Source: Castanea sativa (lineage: Eukaryota; Streptophyta; Magnoliopsida; Fagales; Fagaceae). Taken from it: a DNA stretch of 64,000 nucleotides. Shown in pieces: positions 22,801 to 35,569 of the stretch; the stretch's first letter is position 1, and each line of letters starts with the position of its first letter. The notes below the pieces were generated by a model. That model was not told the DNA's origin, did not search any database, and was given only the letters and a program-made list of their open reading frames with translations. Location of the stretch: the NCBI RefSeq assembly GCF_040712315.1, contig NC_134022.1, positions 5,828,001-5,892,000 of the forward strand, in the 5' to 3' direction. The translations under genes were made by a program, and so were the position numbers.

Positions 22801-25800
22801 AAAGTTATAGGGGAAAAAAAATAACACAACAAAGATTCTTATGTTGTCCTACTTCTTTAGCTTTCAAATAGCATGTCCACTCCATTCTCAAAAAAAATAA
22901 AAGAAGAAGAAGAAGAAGAAGCATGTCCACTCCGACCAAAAAATTAAAAAAAATAAAAAATAAAAAAACAAGAAAACCAATCCCACAGTAAATAAAACCT
23001 TGTTGATGATAATGCATTCTTCCTGACCCCAATCCTAGATACAATGACTATTCCAATGGAAAAAAGCAATTGGGCATTTTTTTTTTTTTATAAAAAAAAA
23101 GGCAAAAAAAGCAATTAGTTGATAATTGAACAATTTAACCTTTTCTTAAGCAGGTTTGAATCAACAACATTCAGACATCGACTTCTTTCCTAAGAAAGAT
23201 TAGATAGTAAAATAGTACGTACGAGGATCTTTCAGCTAACTATTTTTGGCAGCAACACTAAAATAAAGTATGCATGCATCTTTCCCTAGGTTTTGATTAC
23301 ATTTGGACTATAACGTCCCAAATAATGCGTAAGTAATTTTTATAATATGTGCTACAGTTAATCCTTAATACTTAATTCACCAAATAATTAGTACATAGTA
23401 TGTTGGGATCACATAAAGTATTAATTCCCTTAATTTAAAAACAGAAGTTGGGATTGAACTTTTTGAGACTAGGGAATTTCTCAGAAAAGTATATAAGCTG
23501 TAGCCACATAGTTTAATATAAGCACACTTGGCATGTAGAGCTATCTAAGCTGTTGGCGCATACCTTAAACCCACTTATAGCCATTCCCAACCCAATATTT
23601 TAGAAGACATGACCTCTTCCAATTTGTAGATGGATTAAAGTTTTCTTATCATGGAGATTTTGAGTAGACTATTTGACGACAATGTTAAATAAAAAATTTT
23701 AAAAAAGGATTGCTCATGTGGTTCCTAGCACCCAACTTTAATATAGGTACCTTCTCAAAAAAAAAAAAAAAAAAAAAAACTTTAATATAGGTAAAGCTCA
23801 ACATGTGAGATTTTAAATGAGAGGTATAATGGAGAAGTTACAGATCAAATTTAAGATCTCCTACTCTAATACCACATTAAATTACAAATTGTCCTAAATT
23901 CTTAAAAAATTTAATCATTTAACCATATATTTTTAACATGTTCGATTCTCTTCTAAATAAATATGGCAATTTAGAGAGAGTGAAGGTATAAGACTACATA
24001 GGGTTTTGCTCTAATAGTGTGGGTAGCTCTCTCACTCATCAAATTTTGGGCGAAGTTCTCTAACCAGCGCTTTTTTTTTTTTTTTTTTTTTTAAATTGCG
24101 TAGTTCGCTTGACATCCCTAGCTCACTCGAGCAAAAATCTTGAAGTGGCAGCTCTTTCAGCATATAATCATCTTAAGTGCAATACAACTCAATATTTTAC
24201 AAAAATATATGAAACTGAATTGCAAAAAATACAAAATAAATTTAACACAAAATATGGCAACACTAGAAATCCTAATTCCTAAGTCCTAACACCTCCAATG
24301 AGAAGGGAATAACAACGGGACCTGATCCAATAAAAAACTTTCATGTTTCAAATAATGGGTTTACAACAATCTTCTCTAGAACAAATTATAGAGCTACCAA
24401 AAACATCAAGAAAACACACCATTGTTGGTTCACAACAAATATTCATCACACAAAGGTGTCAACAATAATAACAAGAAAAAAAAAAAATCTCACCAAGTGC
24501 GTCTTATCATCCAAGTAAACAGAGTTAAATTTCAAGCACCAATACTAGTCAATAGTAAGCTATTTTTGTCAAAAACAAAATACTAATATTTCATCAAAAT
24601 CGAAGTTAAAATGACCTTTCAATTTTACTTTGAAAATAATTGGCTTACACAAAAAAAAAAAACTTTATGAGAAATTATTCAGTACGCTAAGTGGATCATG
24701 TCATCGTTGCAAATGGTCCACCAATCCAGCAAGTGAATGCCGTATGTTCTCCAACTTGGCAATGTTTTTACTAACATGACAATTTTAATGGAGCAATAAT
24801 ATATTACTTTTTCTTCCTTCTATTTGCATAGAAGCCAATCAAGAAGAAGTAAAATAACATATTACAGCAAAATCTTGAAATTTTATCACAATGAATTCTA
24901 GCTAGAATTTTAAAAAATAATTCAATTCACAAAAAAATAACAAGCTTACAACAAATAATATAAATTGCCACTTATTATTCTAGTAAATTCATATGAAATA
25001 TAATATATTTAAGAAATAGATATTACTAATTGGATTGATTGAGGTACGAATATCTTGTCCTTGTTAATGCACTTGCATGATTGCATCACCTAAGGATAAA
25101 ATTCAATATACCCTCAACCGATGTAACTAGCACGATATTGTCTTGAATACAACAGTCTAACCACGTATGTTATAAAAGTCTATGGGTATGCGCAACTATA
25201 TAGACTCCAAGCTGCACCAAAGAAACTAGCCTTTCAGTGAGCTTTTTTATTTTTTGGATAAGAGTTAATTTAGAGTATTTATTATAATTTAGAATTACTA
25301 AATTTTTCAATCACAAAAAAAATTTAATATGTGATAATTCATAATCTATTTTTATTTTATTTTTAAAAAAAAATGTATAGTTGCTATTTTTTTTAAAAAA
25401 TGTATAGTTGTTTTGAAGAAGTGGGTTAGTGAAAAAGTGTTCTTATTTTGTAGGCAATATTTTAGTGCAAGTTAGATGTGTATTTTTATCGGATTATCCT
25501 TTAATTTTGTCTCTACTTGAACCTAAGAGTGTAGAGGTATTTTAGAATAAAAAAAATTGGTCCAAACAAGAGAAATTCCTTAAATAGTAGTATAAATACC
25601 ATTTATTTGTCCGTTTGTACACAAAATAACAATTAAAAATTGTCCACTCTATTCATGCATCTCACTATTTCTCATTTATTATTTTCAATTTTTTTACTGT
25701 ATCTATCTAAACAAAATTTTTTTTTTTTTTTCAAGAGCGACAAGGCTCTTTTATATAGTGCTAAAATACATGTAATATTAAAGTGAATTTAATAAGTGAA

Positions 25801-26240
25801 TAATGAAGAATAAATTAAAAGATTGTAAGATCGGTGGGGTAGAAATGTTTTTGTAGCAACATTTTGTTTTAATGGGTTGTAATATATTTCCTAATAAATT
25901 TTGTAACTATAATATTATGAACATAAATTAAAATACACCAACAAATCCTATCATAACAAATTAAAAATTAAAACAAATAAAATTATATCTTCATTCATCA
26001 AGCTGGGTCAGTTTGTGAGGGCAAGCGAAGTTACATAAATTGTGATAGGAAAATCATGAAAATTCAAATAGTCGTGGAAAACCAAAGAACCCACAAAATT
26101 AATATATATAATTTTTGTGCAGAATAAAAAGTGCACCTAGTGCTATCTAGTTCTTCTCACTGTGGGCTGTGCGTGTGTGTCTCTTTGCCATTTTGTTCAT
26201 TAATATTGACCCTTTAACCTAATTCAATAAACTGTTTGTT
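22801..26240. other. AT-rich intergenic sequence, no gene seen
   Basis: Long A/T tracts (about 23758-23780, 24070-24092, 25718-25732), a GAA run near 22900 and otherwise featureless AT-rich DNA. No ORF with a recognisable domain. Confidence 0.5.
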
Positions 26241-26400
26241 TAGGAAGAAGGGTTGTTGCAGCAATAGAGCTCAATGGGTCAGGTATGGAAAATAATATGG
26301 TATCAAGGACTGAGAAAGAGACCGTGGGGATAGATTTGCGGCACAAGATCAGTGGTTTTTTGGAAAGAATACATAGGTGTTGCTTGGCGCGTTGAACTTA
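26241..26400 (+). other. Exon-like patch, unrecognised
   Basis: About 155 bp of more balanced composition after a TTTGTTTAG that resembles a 3' splice site. One frame stays open through it (RRVVAAIELNGSG... to IHRCCLAR). No ATG start, no homologue known to me and no partner exon found. It could be a gene fragment or chance. Confidence 0.2.
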
Positions 26401-26452
26401 GCCGAAGATGCTGTATAACACTATAACAGCGATTACACGATCATTTTGGTAA

Positions 26453-26699
26453 ACCAAATAATTTCTCCAATGTGTGAATGCACTCTCTAAAAAAGCATGG
26501 GATAAATGTGCCACATAATTGGACACAAATGTAGTGAAAAAAATAGTAATTTTCACTGGGAAAAAGTATGGAACACCAAATAATTTATCCAATGTGTGAA
26601 TGCACTCTCTAAAAAAACATGGGATAAACGTGCCACATAATTCAACACAAATTAATGTAGTGAAAAAAATAGTTATTTTCACTGGAACAAAGTATGGAG
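26453..26699 (+). repeat. Tandem duplication, two units of about 123 bp
   Basis: ACCAAATAATTTCTCCAATG at 26453 recurs at 26575 (ACCAAATAATTTATCCAATG). The whole unit through AAAGTATGGA is repeated with few changes. Similarity is high, so the duplication is fairly recent. Confidence 0.85.
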
Positions 26700-28009
26700 T
26701 CATTTTGCTTCAATTCATTATCTGGTGAACGTCTAGATTATCTATGAATAGTTTTAGTTACATTCTTTTTTTAATGAATCATGTGAATTATTCAAACAAT
26801 ACACATTATTATAAATTGCCACTTAATTAATTAGAACTTTAAAAAGATAGCTCTAAACATGATTAAAACCAAACTTTGTCAATTTTCTCTGGTGACAAAT
26901 GTTATCATGATTTAACTGTAACATACATGAAAGAACATGCATGTCACTTTTTGACATCATCATTAATTACTAAAAAAAAAAAAAGCAACAACAACAACCC
27001 AACAGGTTGTTGGGAAGCTCTCCAGATTGGATTAAGTGCCTCAGGAAGTGTTGGCCCAAACTTTGCTAGCTCCTTTGAACCTTTAACGTGCTAAGAATTA
27101 ATGAAATATCCAAACAAAACTAAGAGAGTCAATTTTGTACTAGAGGCCATTTTAATTTAGCTAAGGGGGAACGAAATATTTTGGAACCAGTTAATACTGG
27201 TATACCAATTCAAGATTACTGTTATTTATATATTTCTATACATATACGTATTTATTTATGTAAGTATGAATGCATTAATTTTTATGTTTATCAACATAAT
27301 ATTTTAAATTCACACATTTTATAAGCCTAAATATTAGCCTAAGTACATTTACTCAATATATTCACTTAAATAGCAATTTTTTATTTTTATTTTTGCTAAA
27401 AAAAGCATGTTTTTTAACCCTTTTTTTTTTCAATTTTTTAACATTAATTTTTTTTATTGTATTGGCCGAAACACCTTAAATATACAAGGTATAGTCGATA
27501 CAACCCGATATTTTATCCGGTACATTTTGAAGGAGTAACAGTATCAATTTAATGGTCGGTACTATTTATTTTTTCGGTACGACTGTTATAGAGTTCCTTG
27601 AACAAAGCCTTGGGTGCACTGCAAAAAGAAATCCTCTCTAACTTCAAATGGAGAGAATTCATTTCGTAGTTAATTTTTTTTTTGTTGAATTTACGGTTAA
27701 GATTTTATATATTAGATTTGACAATATCCATAGTGTTATATCATTTAAAATTATAAATAACATAGTATTGGATATACTTTTATATTTATAATATTTAATC
27801 TGAAAAATGAAATTGATCAATTTCAAGTGCAAAAGATTCTAATAATACTGATACACATTATTATTATGCTAAAGTTCACTTTTCATTCCTATATTTAAGG
27901 GAAATTTCATTTTAGCACTTGATTTTATTAAGAGGAGTTTCAATTTCATCCTTACCATCATTTTAGCCTTATTATCATGTTTCGTATATAATATGTTAAT
28001 GTTGAAACA
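26700..28009. other. AT-rich intergenic sequence, no gene seen
   Basis: Nothing recognised apart from short A/T tracts and a CAACAACAACAA run near 26984. Confidence 0.5.
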
Positions 28010-28460
28010 GAGAGAAAATTCAATTAGAATCAAAATTAAATTCAATTGAAGTCTAATTTTATATCACGTGTCCTTTTTTAATTTTTGTGTTAAGTGAGTT
28101 AATTCAATGTAAAAGACAATGAATGCAATATAAATGAATCATAAAGAAAATCCAATCTTATATTTCGAATTCTATATATAAAATTAGAAAAAAAAAATTA
28201 GAGTTTGAATAATTTTGCTTTCATGTGCCATTTGGTTGTCTAACTAAGAATAATTCAAATTTATTAGCATTTAAATAATATTATGAATGTGTACAATTCG
28301 TTACTTACTATGTAGAAAATTATACACACACACACACACACACATACACACACACACGCACATATATATATATATATATATATGTATGTATATGCGCGTG
28401 CGTGCACAATTATGATTATTTTTAATTATACATGTATATATGCATAGGTTATAAACTATT
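28010..28460 (+). mobile_element. Helitron-like non-autonomous element, copy 3
   Basis: Homologous to 14240-14636, including TCTATATATAAAATTAG at 28171 and an end reading GCATAGGTTATAAACTATT. The terminal CTAG is mutated to CTAT. It contains an expanded CA/TA microsatellite at about 28323-28385. Confidence 0.42.
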
Positions 28461-29575
28461 ATCATATTAAAATTGAAGCACAATCAAATTACAAATTACC
28501 TTTTAATTATGGTCTAATTTTTCACAAAGTGTCTATTTGTATCTCTTAATTTTGGGACCAAGTAATCCATTTATAATACTCACTATGGAAGTCGAAAAGA
28601 CCATCTTATTTACGAGAAATTATAAGGTCCTCACAATGGACAAGTCATGTGGTCTACAATTTCACTGAAAGACTTCCACATGTTTGAAATTACTAAGTTA
28701 GAACATTTTTTAAAAATAGAAACTGATTACTGACTCAGCAATTTTAAACAAGTGAAAGTTTTTTAGTGAAATGGTGGACAAGTGACATAGTCCACCAGAG
28801 GACTCGATTATTTCTCCTTATTTACCCAGGTAAAACCATTGTATATTTATTGTTATTGATTATTTTTGTGCATAAACACGAATTATAGCTAAACATCCCA
28901 AAATTTGCTATTTTCTTTTCCAAATACTTTTTCCTAAATCACGTTAAGATACATATGTCAACGCCTACAGGAAGCATAGAATTGAGGAGTTTAAACGTTT
29001 TAAGTCGTGACTCGTGATCACTTTTGCAATATTTCATCTTGGCTAACAATTTGAAGGTTCCTATTGGTGACTTTAGGTCTTGGTGAATTTTTGTCACAGC
29101 TTATAGACTAGTCTTTGATTAATTGTTTGTGAGTTAGGTGAACAACGGTCAAGTATATGCTAGCATATCCGTAAAAAATAAAACCTTTTTACTTAGAGCT
29201 TTGAATTTCAAGGCCCGGGCACTATGTGTATGACTTTGAAAGCCTCTCTCTTTTTTTCATTCACATACTTAAAATATACATATATTTGTCCAGGTCTATT
29301 CTAATTCCTCCTAAGCCCTACGTAGTTATATTTTGCGTTGCTTCGTAATGGGCGAAGTGAATTGGATGGCCTCTTCTTAAAGACAAGGTCCTTGTCTAAG
29401 CTCAACATTTTTGGAAAGAGTCTTGGGAATATCATGAAAGCAAAACCTCTTCGGTATCTCCTTAACACATTGTGTGAAAAACTTCTATTTTGGGTGGGAA
29501 AACTACAGGGATGCCATGAGTTTCATGAGTCTTTATTTAAAAAAAAAAACACACACACACACACACACAAATTAA
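28461..29575. other. Intergenic, no gene supported
   Basis: An open stretch at about 29338-29560 has balanced composition but no domain. It ends in a CA microsatellite (29550-29569). Confidence 0.4.
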
Positions 29576-29898
29576 GGGTGCGTTTGGATATCGCTTATTT
29601 TGTTGAAAACTAAAAACACTGTAGCAAAATAATTTTTAAATGTATGAATAATGCCATGAGACCCATTTTTAATTAAAGTTTTGGTGAAAAAAGATGTTTG
29701 TGAGTCCCGTAAATAGTGAACGAGACCCACAAACAGTGCCATTCTAGTGAAATATGTGGACGTTCAAAGTGGTAGCGGGTCCCGTGTGCACGGGACCCAT
29801 TGGTAGGTCTGTGTCCCACGTGAAATGCACTTCTGGTATAAAAAAAAAAGGAGGAAAACGCAGACGCTGGAGATTTCATTGCTATCCAAACATTCACT
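29576..29898. mobile_element. MITE with GTTTGGATA termini
   Basis: Left end GGGTGCGTTTGGATA; right end TATCCAAACATTCAC inverts to GTGAATGTTTGGATA. Internal GGGTCCCGTG...CACGGGACCC forms a strong central palindrome near 29778-29800. Probably a hAT-type non-autonomous element; no clean TSD was found. Confidence 0.6.
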
Positions 29899-30143
29899 AA
29901 GTTACAACAAGTGGGTAGGGGATTCAAACATTTTTTTTTTTTTGTCATATAGAAAACCAAACAATGTCATTGAGTTATAAGGCTCTTAATTTATAATTCA
30001 TTTTTTTTCATTTCCTTTAATTTATTGTACACTCCCATTTTGCAACCTTTTTTTTCATTGTTTTAGTACTAGGGGTTTGGGGCAGCTTGATGTGTTTGGT
30101 GGTCTTAGGCGAAAATTGAATTGAGGTATTTTATATATTTAAA

Positions 30144-30548
30144 TGACAAAATTTAGCTACAAAATTAGTTGTAGCCCTAGGTTACAACCTTACTCAATAT
30201 ATATATATATATTATTTAGAGTGAATTTTGACAAATCCACCATTAAAGTACATCTTATTCTTATATCCTCGGTGCTTGCAAAATTTCTAAAAAATTTAAA
30301 ATCAATAGCTATGTCATCAGTAAATTGTTTAAATTGAGAGTTTTTGTAGTTTAAAATTATGCATAAAATATAAGCTTATAGATCATGTAGTAAATAATAT
30401 CCGATTGACATAAAATTTAACATGTGTATTAGGAGCGTAAAGAATTTAGAATTCAACGATTAAATTTTCAAAATATGCAGTAATGTTTATTTTATTGAGT
30501 AAGGTTGTAACCTTAGGTTACAACCAATTTTATAACTAAACTTTGTCC
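30144..30548 (+). mobile_element. MITE family M2, copy 2 (Mutator-like)
   Basis: 405-bp element with inverted repeats of about 54 bp running from GACAAAATTTAG through GGTTACAACCTTACTCAAT. It is flanked by a perfect 9-bp duplication ATATTTAAA (30135-30143 and 30549-30557). Same family as 6260-6653, including the shared interior near TGTAGTTTAAAATTATGCAT. Confidence 0.85.
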
Positions 30549-30557
30549 ATATTTAAA

Positions 30558-31090
30558 TATGATTTTTTATAAATATTTAAATATTATTACTTAAACTCTA
30601 TTTTCTTATTTTAGATGCAAAATTACTAATTAATTACATAGAGCCGACCCTGCTAGGGAAAAACAATAATTTTATGTGTTTGCAAATTCTAAAAATGACC
30701 TTTGACCCTAAATATTCTAAGTGGTGGTAGAGCAATTAGGAGTAAATTGGTCTCTTTTTTGGTTCAAAACAATACCTAGATCATTGTTTCATAAATGCTT
30801 GATTAGTTGATTTATGAACTTACCATAAACATGCATGCATATGATTATCTTAATTTAATTCTGATTCCCCTCAAAACAAAAATTTAATTTTGATTGATCC
30901 TAAAAAGATTAATTGAAAGATAAAATCTTATTGGCTGATATTTTAATTATGGTAGACATGCAAGTGCAAGATAATTGCATGTATTAAATAATGTCATATC
31001 TTTATTTATTTTAAGATAATTATATCAATTAATGCATATATTGATCTTAATTTATTAACTAGAATTCTAATAATTGAATAACACAATCAA
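30558..31090. other. AT-rich intergenic sequence, nothing recognised
   Basis: No gene, RNA or repeat copy recognised. Confidence 0.5.
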
Positions 31091-31193
31091 GTATAAGTAC
31101 TTGTGGGGTATAGGGAGGCAAGGAATGAGATTCAAGTCTCTAAAAGAGAGTTTTACACACATATACATTTAAATTAGGTTAGAGTATAATTTC

Positions 31194-31197
<4 letters not shown>
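31091..31197 (+). mobile_element. SINE copy, 5'-truncated
   Basis: Homologous to the 3' two thirds of the SINE at 42673-42840: GTATAAGTACTTGTGG, a degenerate box B (GATTCAAGTCTCT), then CACACATATACATTTAAATT. The tRNA-like 5' end is missing and the tail runs into the TA tract. Confidence 0.7.

Positions 31198-31266
<69 letters not shown>
31198..31266. repeat. (TA)n microsatellite, about 65 bp
   Basis: Almost uninterrupted TA dinucleotides directly after a SINE tail. The SINE tail probably seeded the repeat. Its true length may be misassembled. Confidence 0.9.
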
Positions 31267-31270
<4 letters not shown>

Positions 31271-31539
31271 TATAAAAGAGAATAGAACATAGCTAAGAAA
31301 GAACTCGATTTTAAATGGGAGTCATTCTTTCAAAGAAACTAATCCGAATTGGACTTAATCATGTACTTTGATCAAAATTTCTCTTTTTTTTTCATGATTT
31401 TTTAGGGAATGTATTAGAACTATTTTTTGTTTTTGTTTTTTTGGGTGTGGACAAAAACACCTCATATGTTCATCATATAAACATGTAGATCAATATGCCT
31501 ATAGGATTATTATGTGATTTAGATTTATCATAGTTATGA

Positions 31540-31795
31540 ATGTTGACTAGGTCTTTCTATGTATTTTCTTTTTACTTCCTCTTAGATTGTAATTAGAAAA
31601 TAAAGATTGATACTTTTCTTTCATAGATTGTATTTAGGACCAAAACCTTTTAATTTTTCAAGCATATGATGTACATTTTTCATATGTTAATAAAAGTATT
31701 TTTTTTAAATGTTTTTTTAGTTTTTCCTTTTAATAAAATTAAGTGACAACTAGATTGTAAATTCTTCAATTTAGGAGGATTACATCCATGGTTGA
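31540..31795 (+). repeat. Gypsy-like LTR end and primer-site remnant
   Basis: Shares with 51845-52010 the order TTGTA.TTAGGACCAAA, TGTACATT, AATAAAA, and then AAGTGACAACTAGATTGTAA and TTTAGGAGG. This looks like the 3' part of a Ty3/gypsy LTR followed by the primer-binding region. Only a fragment remains. Confidence 0.4.
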
Positions 31796-33100
31796 ATCTC
31801 CAAAGTGAGATCCCTTACCTTAGCGGTGGCAATTATTTTCTTATCCCCATTCCTTATATTGAACTTTGCTAGTATCCGCTTAATTTGGGTTGTAGTTCTC
31901 ACGTCTATAATCGATAAAAATTTGGATCTTATATGCCATACTTATGTCATGTGATTCAACATAAGCATTATATGTTAAATGATTTTCTTTTATCATGTAA
32001 TTCACCATATATGCATTAAAATTTTGGATCTTGAAATTCCTAATTTTCTCTTATCTTGATACTTCAATTTTACTATGGACTAGTTGTTAACTTGTACAAT
32101 GTATGGAAAAAAGAGAGTATAGAGTTCTAACATGAATATGTTATAAGGGTTTCTTTATTAAAACTAATATATTGTTTAATTGGCTCAAAAATTTAACATA
32201 TAATCACATAAAAAATAATTACAACATTCCCATTACTAGAAATTGACACAGAAGAATAATATAAAATGATATAATAATGTAATCGTACCTAAAAAAGTTC
32301 GTGTAATATGAAAGAATAAAAAAGAATATTAATGGGAAATATACATAGAAACAAATAGTTTTCTTTTTCTATAAATTTTTTTTAAAAAAATTTGGTAAGG
32401 TACAGAAACAAGTAGTATTTAGTAAACAAAAGGATTACATTGAAAATAATCTCATTTTGATGGACTTTTGTAATTTATAATTTAATAGAAAAATATTTTA
32501 CCTTGAATAAACTGAACCTAAATAAATGAAACCTTAATCTTAATCATGACTTGATGCACTTATGCGTTTGACATACTTATTTTTTATTTATGTTTTTGAT
32601 AGATAGATTCTGAGAGAAGAGAAATGTGGAGTTCAAACTACAGAGACATGACACATCGCAAATAATGCATCTACCATTAGGCTATTATTTAATTCTTTAC
32701 TTATGAATACAAATCTTTTGTCCTATCTTTTTGTTCTCTACTAATTACAATTTTTAATGTATTCATTTGACTTTCTTTATAAAATAACAAAATGGAAAAA
32801 AAAAATCAACCATATAACATACTATGATTAATGAAATATATAACAAAAAATAATACCGAGAATTTGTATTCCTCTACAAAATTTTTTTGACAAAAAAAAA
32901 ATGACGAAAGACACTAATTATAATTATAAGATTGTATGAAATAATAATAGAAGTTACGCATGATAGTGGAGCCAGTCAAGCAAAGTTGGGAGCGGCTAAA
33001 GGAAGATGGAGAGGGCCGTCCAGGGTGGGAGAAGAAGACAAGCCGGGGTGGGACCCATCCGCCGCAGCACCATCTCCCACTTGCCTCCATTCCACCCTCG
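31796..33100. other. AT-rich intergenic sequence, no gene seen
   Basis: No ORF or repeat recognised until the composition becomes GC-richer at about 32960, upstream of the AHL gene. Confidence 0.5.
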
Positions 33101-34657
33101 TTTTTGTAATTTAGAAATCACTTTTGTCCCCTCTTCACGTTTCTAACTTAACCCAACCTGGTCAACTTCTTCCTTTCTAACCATGGTTGTAGTTTCCTAC
33201 CCACATATTGTCCAAACTTCAAACCTCCATGACCTTTAACCCCACCCACACACTGCCCCATCTAGGGTTCATTTGCTCAAATGTTTTTGTCATTAGATCA
33301 CACTAAACCCCACGCGCCATTCTCATTTCTTTTTTATTTTTTTCTTAATAAATATGATCTGCATTTTTCACACATCTATAACTTATTATTAGATTAAATA
33401 CGTCTATTATTTTTTTTTAATATAAAGAAGTGAATTCCTAATTTTTTACTAGATTAATTCATTTCTTATAAGGAAAACACCCCAAAGTTCATGAACTAAT
33501 AATGTAATAAATTAAATCTATTAAACATTTTCTGTTCAAGTGTTTTCAAAGACTTAATGCATCTATGATCACATACTAATATTGAAAAATATTTCAAGTT
33601 CATGAATATGTTACCATAAAAGTAAGTGTTTTTTAGTCTCATATATATATATATATATATAATTTCTTATGAGAATAAAAGGAAAACAAGTTTCCAAACC
33701 CATCCCATGTTATTTTAAGGCTTTTAATGTAAAGATCATCACTTTAAAATACTGTTGCTTTTCTTTAATAATACATTGTTGAAAAGTTATTAAGAGAGTC
33801 AAACTTTACATTGGTAACTATTTTTTCCCCCTATATTTTGTTTTTAAAATAACAACCTCCAATTATGATTGAAAATTTTAGTGAAACATTAAGATAATTA
33901 ACCATGAATCAAACTTTTAGTACCTTAAAAAGAAAAAAACTCCAAATTGATGGGAGGAAACAAAGTATAACAGAGAAATAGAAATATTGGAGATAATCTA
34001 AGAAATGATATTAATAATAAAAAAAAAAATCAATTCATCACTTCCCGAGTTATATATTTCACAGTTCCATTCTCAAAAACACCACTCCTGACAGTGCCAT
34101 ATATATTCTCATCATATATATATAGCGTTCACTCCACGGTCTGAAACTGCGACTGAGACATGAATCTAAGACCTTTCCCTCACAATACAAGAAAGCAATA
34201 AAAAAAAATATATTTCAACAAATTAGTATAATATGCATATATATATTTAAACTTTTGGTGGTGTGAGAGAAATGACTGCGTTTTGAGTCTCTGTCCTCTT
34301 CACCCATTCCCTTCTCCTCTTTCTTCTTCCTCTCCTTCCCTTTCTCTGCACTCGATCTCGCTGTTCTTGTCGTTGGTTTTTTATTTTTATTTTCTTTAAA
34401 AAAAAAAAAGGAAGAAAATCACTTTTCAAATCTAAGCTTCGAGTTCCGGAGCTCCTTGTCTTTCTCTTTCTTTATCTTTCTTCTTTTTTTATTTTTATTT
34501 TTCTCTATCCTCTCTTTTTTCTTAATATTTTCCCACTTCCCTTAAAATAAACAAAAGCTTAGAAATTTAATTATTTTTATTTTTAATTCAGGGTTTTATT
34601 TTTAATATTTTCCTTGTTTTCTGTTGTGGCTTTTTATTTTTGCCCTTTGATGTGTCT
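33101..34657 (+). promoter_or_regulatory. AHL promoter and pyrimidine-rich 5' leader
   Basis: Upstream region of the AHL gene. A TATA-type sequence (CATATATATATAGCG) at about 34112-34128 would place the transcription start near 34150-34160. The leader of about 500 nt is strongly CT-rich (34290-34350, 34450-34520), which is common in plant regulatory genes. A short open frame in the leader starts with TTG at 34640 and is in frame with the protein, but no ATG occurs there. Confidence 0.45.
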
Positions 34658-35569
34658 ATGGCTGGTTTGGATTTAGGCCCTGCTTCTCGCTACGTTCACC
34701 AGCTTCACAGGTCGGAATTCAACCTTCAATTACAACAACATCATCATCAACAACAACAACAGCAACAGCAACAAGATTCTGAAGACGATGGAGGACAGTA
34801 CTCTGGGGATCACCACCAAGACGATGGTCCACACCAAGGTCTCGAGCTTGTCACCAACAACTCAGGCGGAGCAGGAGACATCGTGGGTCGGCGTCCACGT
34901 GGCAGACCACCTGGTTCCAAGAACAAGCCCAAACCACCAGTCATAATCACCCGAGAGAGTGCGAACACTCTCAGAGCCCATATTCTGGAAGTGGGAAACG
35001 GATGCGATGTGTTCGACTGCGTCGCCACCTATGCTCGGCGTCGACAGCGTGGGATCTGTATTCTCAGTGGCAGTGGTACCGTCACAAATGTAAGTCTCAG
35101 GCAACCCGCCGCGGCGGGAGCTATTGTAACGCTTCACGGAAGGTTTGAAATATTATCACTCTCGGGATCTTTCTTGCCGCCGCCTGCTCCACCGGGCGCC
35201 ACCAGCTTGACCATATTTCTGGCTGGCGGACAAGGCCAAGTGGTGGGAGGGAGTGTGGTTGGGGAGTTAACCGCAGCTGGACCGGTTATCGTGATTGCGG
35301 CTTCTTTCACAAACGTGGCTTATGAGAGATTGCCTCTGGATGAAGAGGAGCAGCTGCAGATACAGACGCCTACTGGGCAGCAGGGTTCGGGTGGCGGTGG
35401 TGGAAGTGGTGGTGGTGGTGGTGGTGTGGGTGGCAGTAACCCTTTTTCAGACCCGTCAGCAGGGTTTCCTTTCTTGAATTTGCCGCTTAATATGCCGCCT
35501 AATGTCCAGTTACCGGTCGATGGATGGGCCGGAAACTCAGGCGGCGCAGCGCGTGGCGGTCCCTTTTGA
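34658..35569 (+). CDS. AHL: AT-hook motif nuclear-localized protein (AHL, type I)
   Basis: Plant DNA-binding regulator that binds AT-rich minor grooves (matrix-attachment-type DNA) and works in multimers. Family members tune hypocotyl growth, flowering and senescence. The 303-residue product starts at the ATG at 34658 (MAGLDLG), which matches the usual N-terminus of the AHL23/AHL24 group; an in-frame TTG 18 bp upstream is not a plant start. In order: His/Gln-rich stretch (residues 25-39, nine Gln in a row); acidic/His region; one AT-hook with core RGRP at 81-84 followed by PGSKNK (type I); PPC/DUF296 domain at about 95-225 with the GRFEIL core at 161-166; Gly-rich linker at 242-259; C-terminal NPFSDP and ending GPF. 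It has one exon, as type-I AHL genes do. All key residues are intact. Nearest Arabidopsis relatives appear to be AHL23/AHL24, judged by eye. Confidence 0.95.
   Translation: MAGLDLGPASRYVHQLHRSEFNLQLQQHHHQQQQQQQQQDSEDDGGQYSGDHHQDDGPHQGLELVTNNSGGAGDIVGRRPRGRPPGSKNKPKPPVIITRESANTLRAHILEVGNGCDVFDCVATYARRRQRGICILSGSGTVTNVSLRQPAAAGAIVTLHGRFEILSLSGSFLPPPAPPGATSLTIFLAGGQGQVVGGSVVGELTAAGPVIVIAASFTNVAYERLPLDEEEQLQIQTPTGQQGSGGGGGSGGGGGGVGGSNPFSDPSAGFPFLNLPLNMPPNVQLPVDGWAGNSGGAARGGPF

Noticed and set aside
26303..26316. TGGTATCAAGGACTG as a tRNA-Met primer-binding site
   Set aside because: It resembles TGGTATCAGAGC but diverges after eight bases, and there is no LTR or viral coding sequence next to it.
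31198..31266. TA tract as a pararetrovirus integration site or centromeric repeat
   Set aside because: No viral sequence is adjacent, and the tract follows directly from a SINE tail.
34247..34429. Minus-strand ORF rich in Arg/Lys before the AHL gene
   Set aside because: It is the complement of the CT-rich leader and has no domain.
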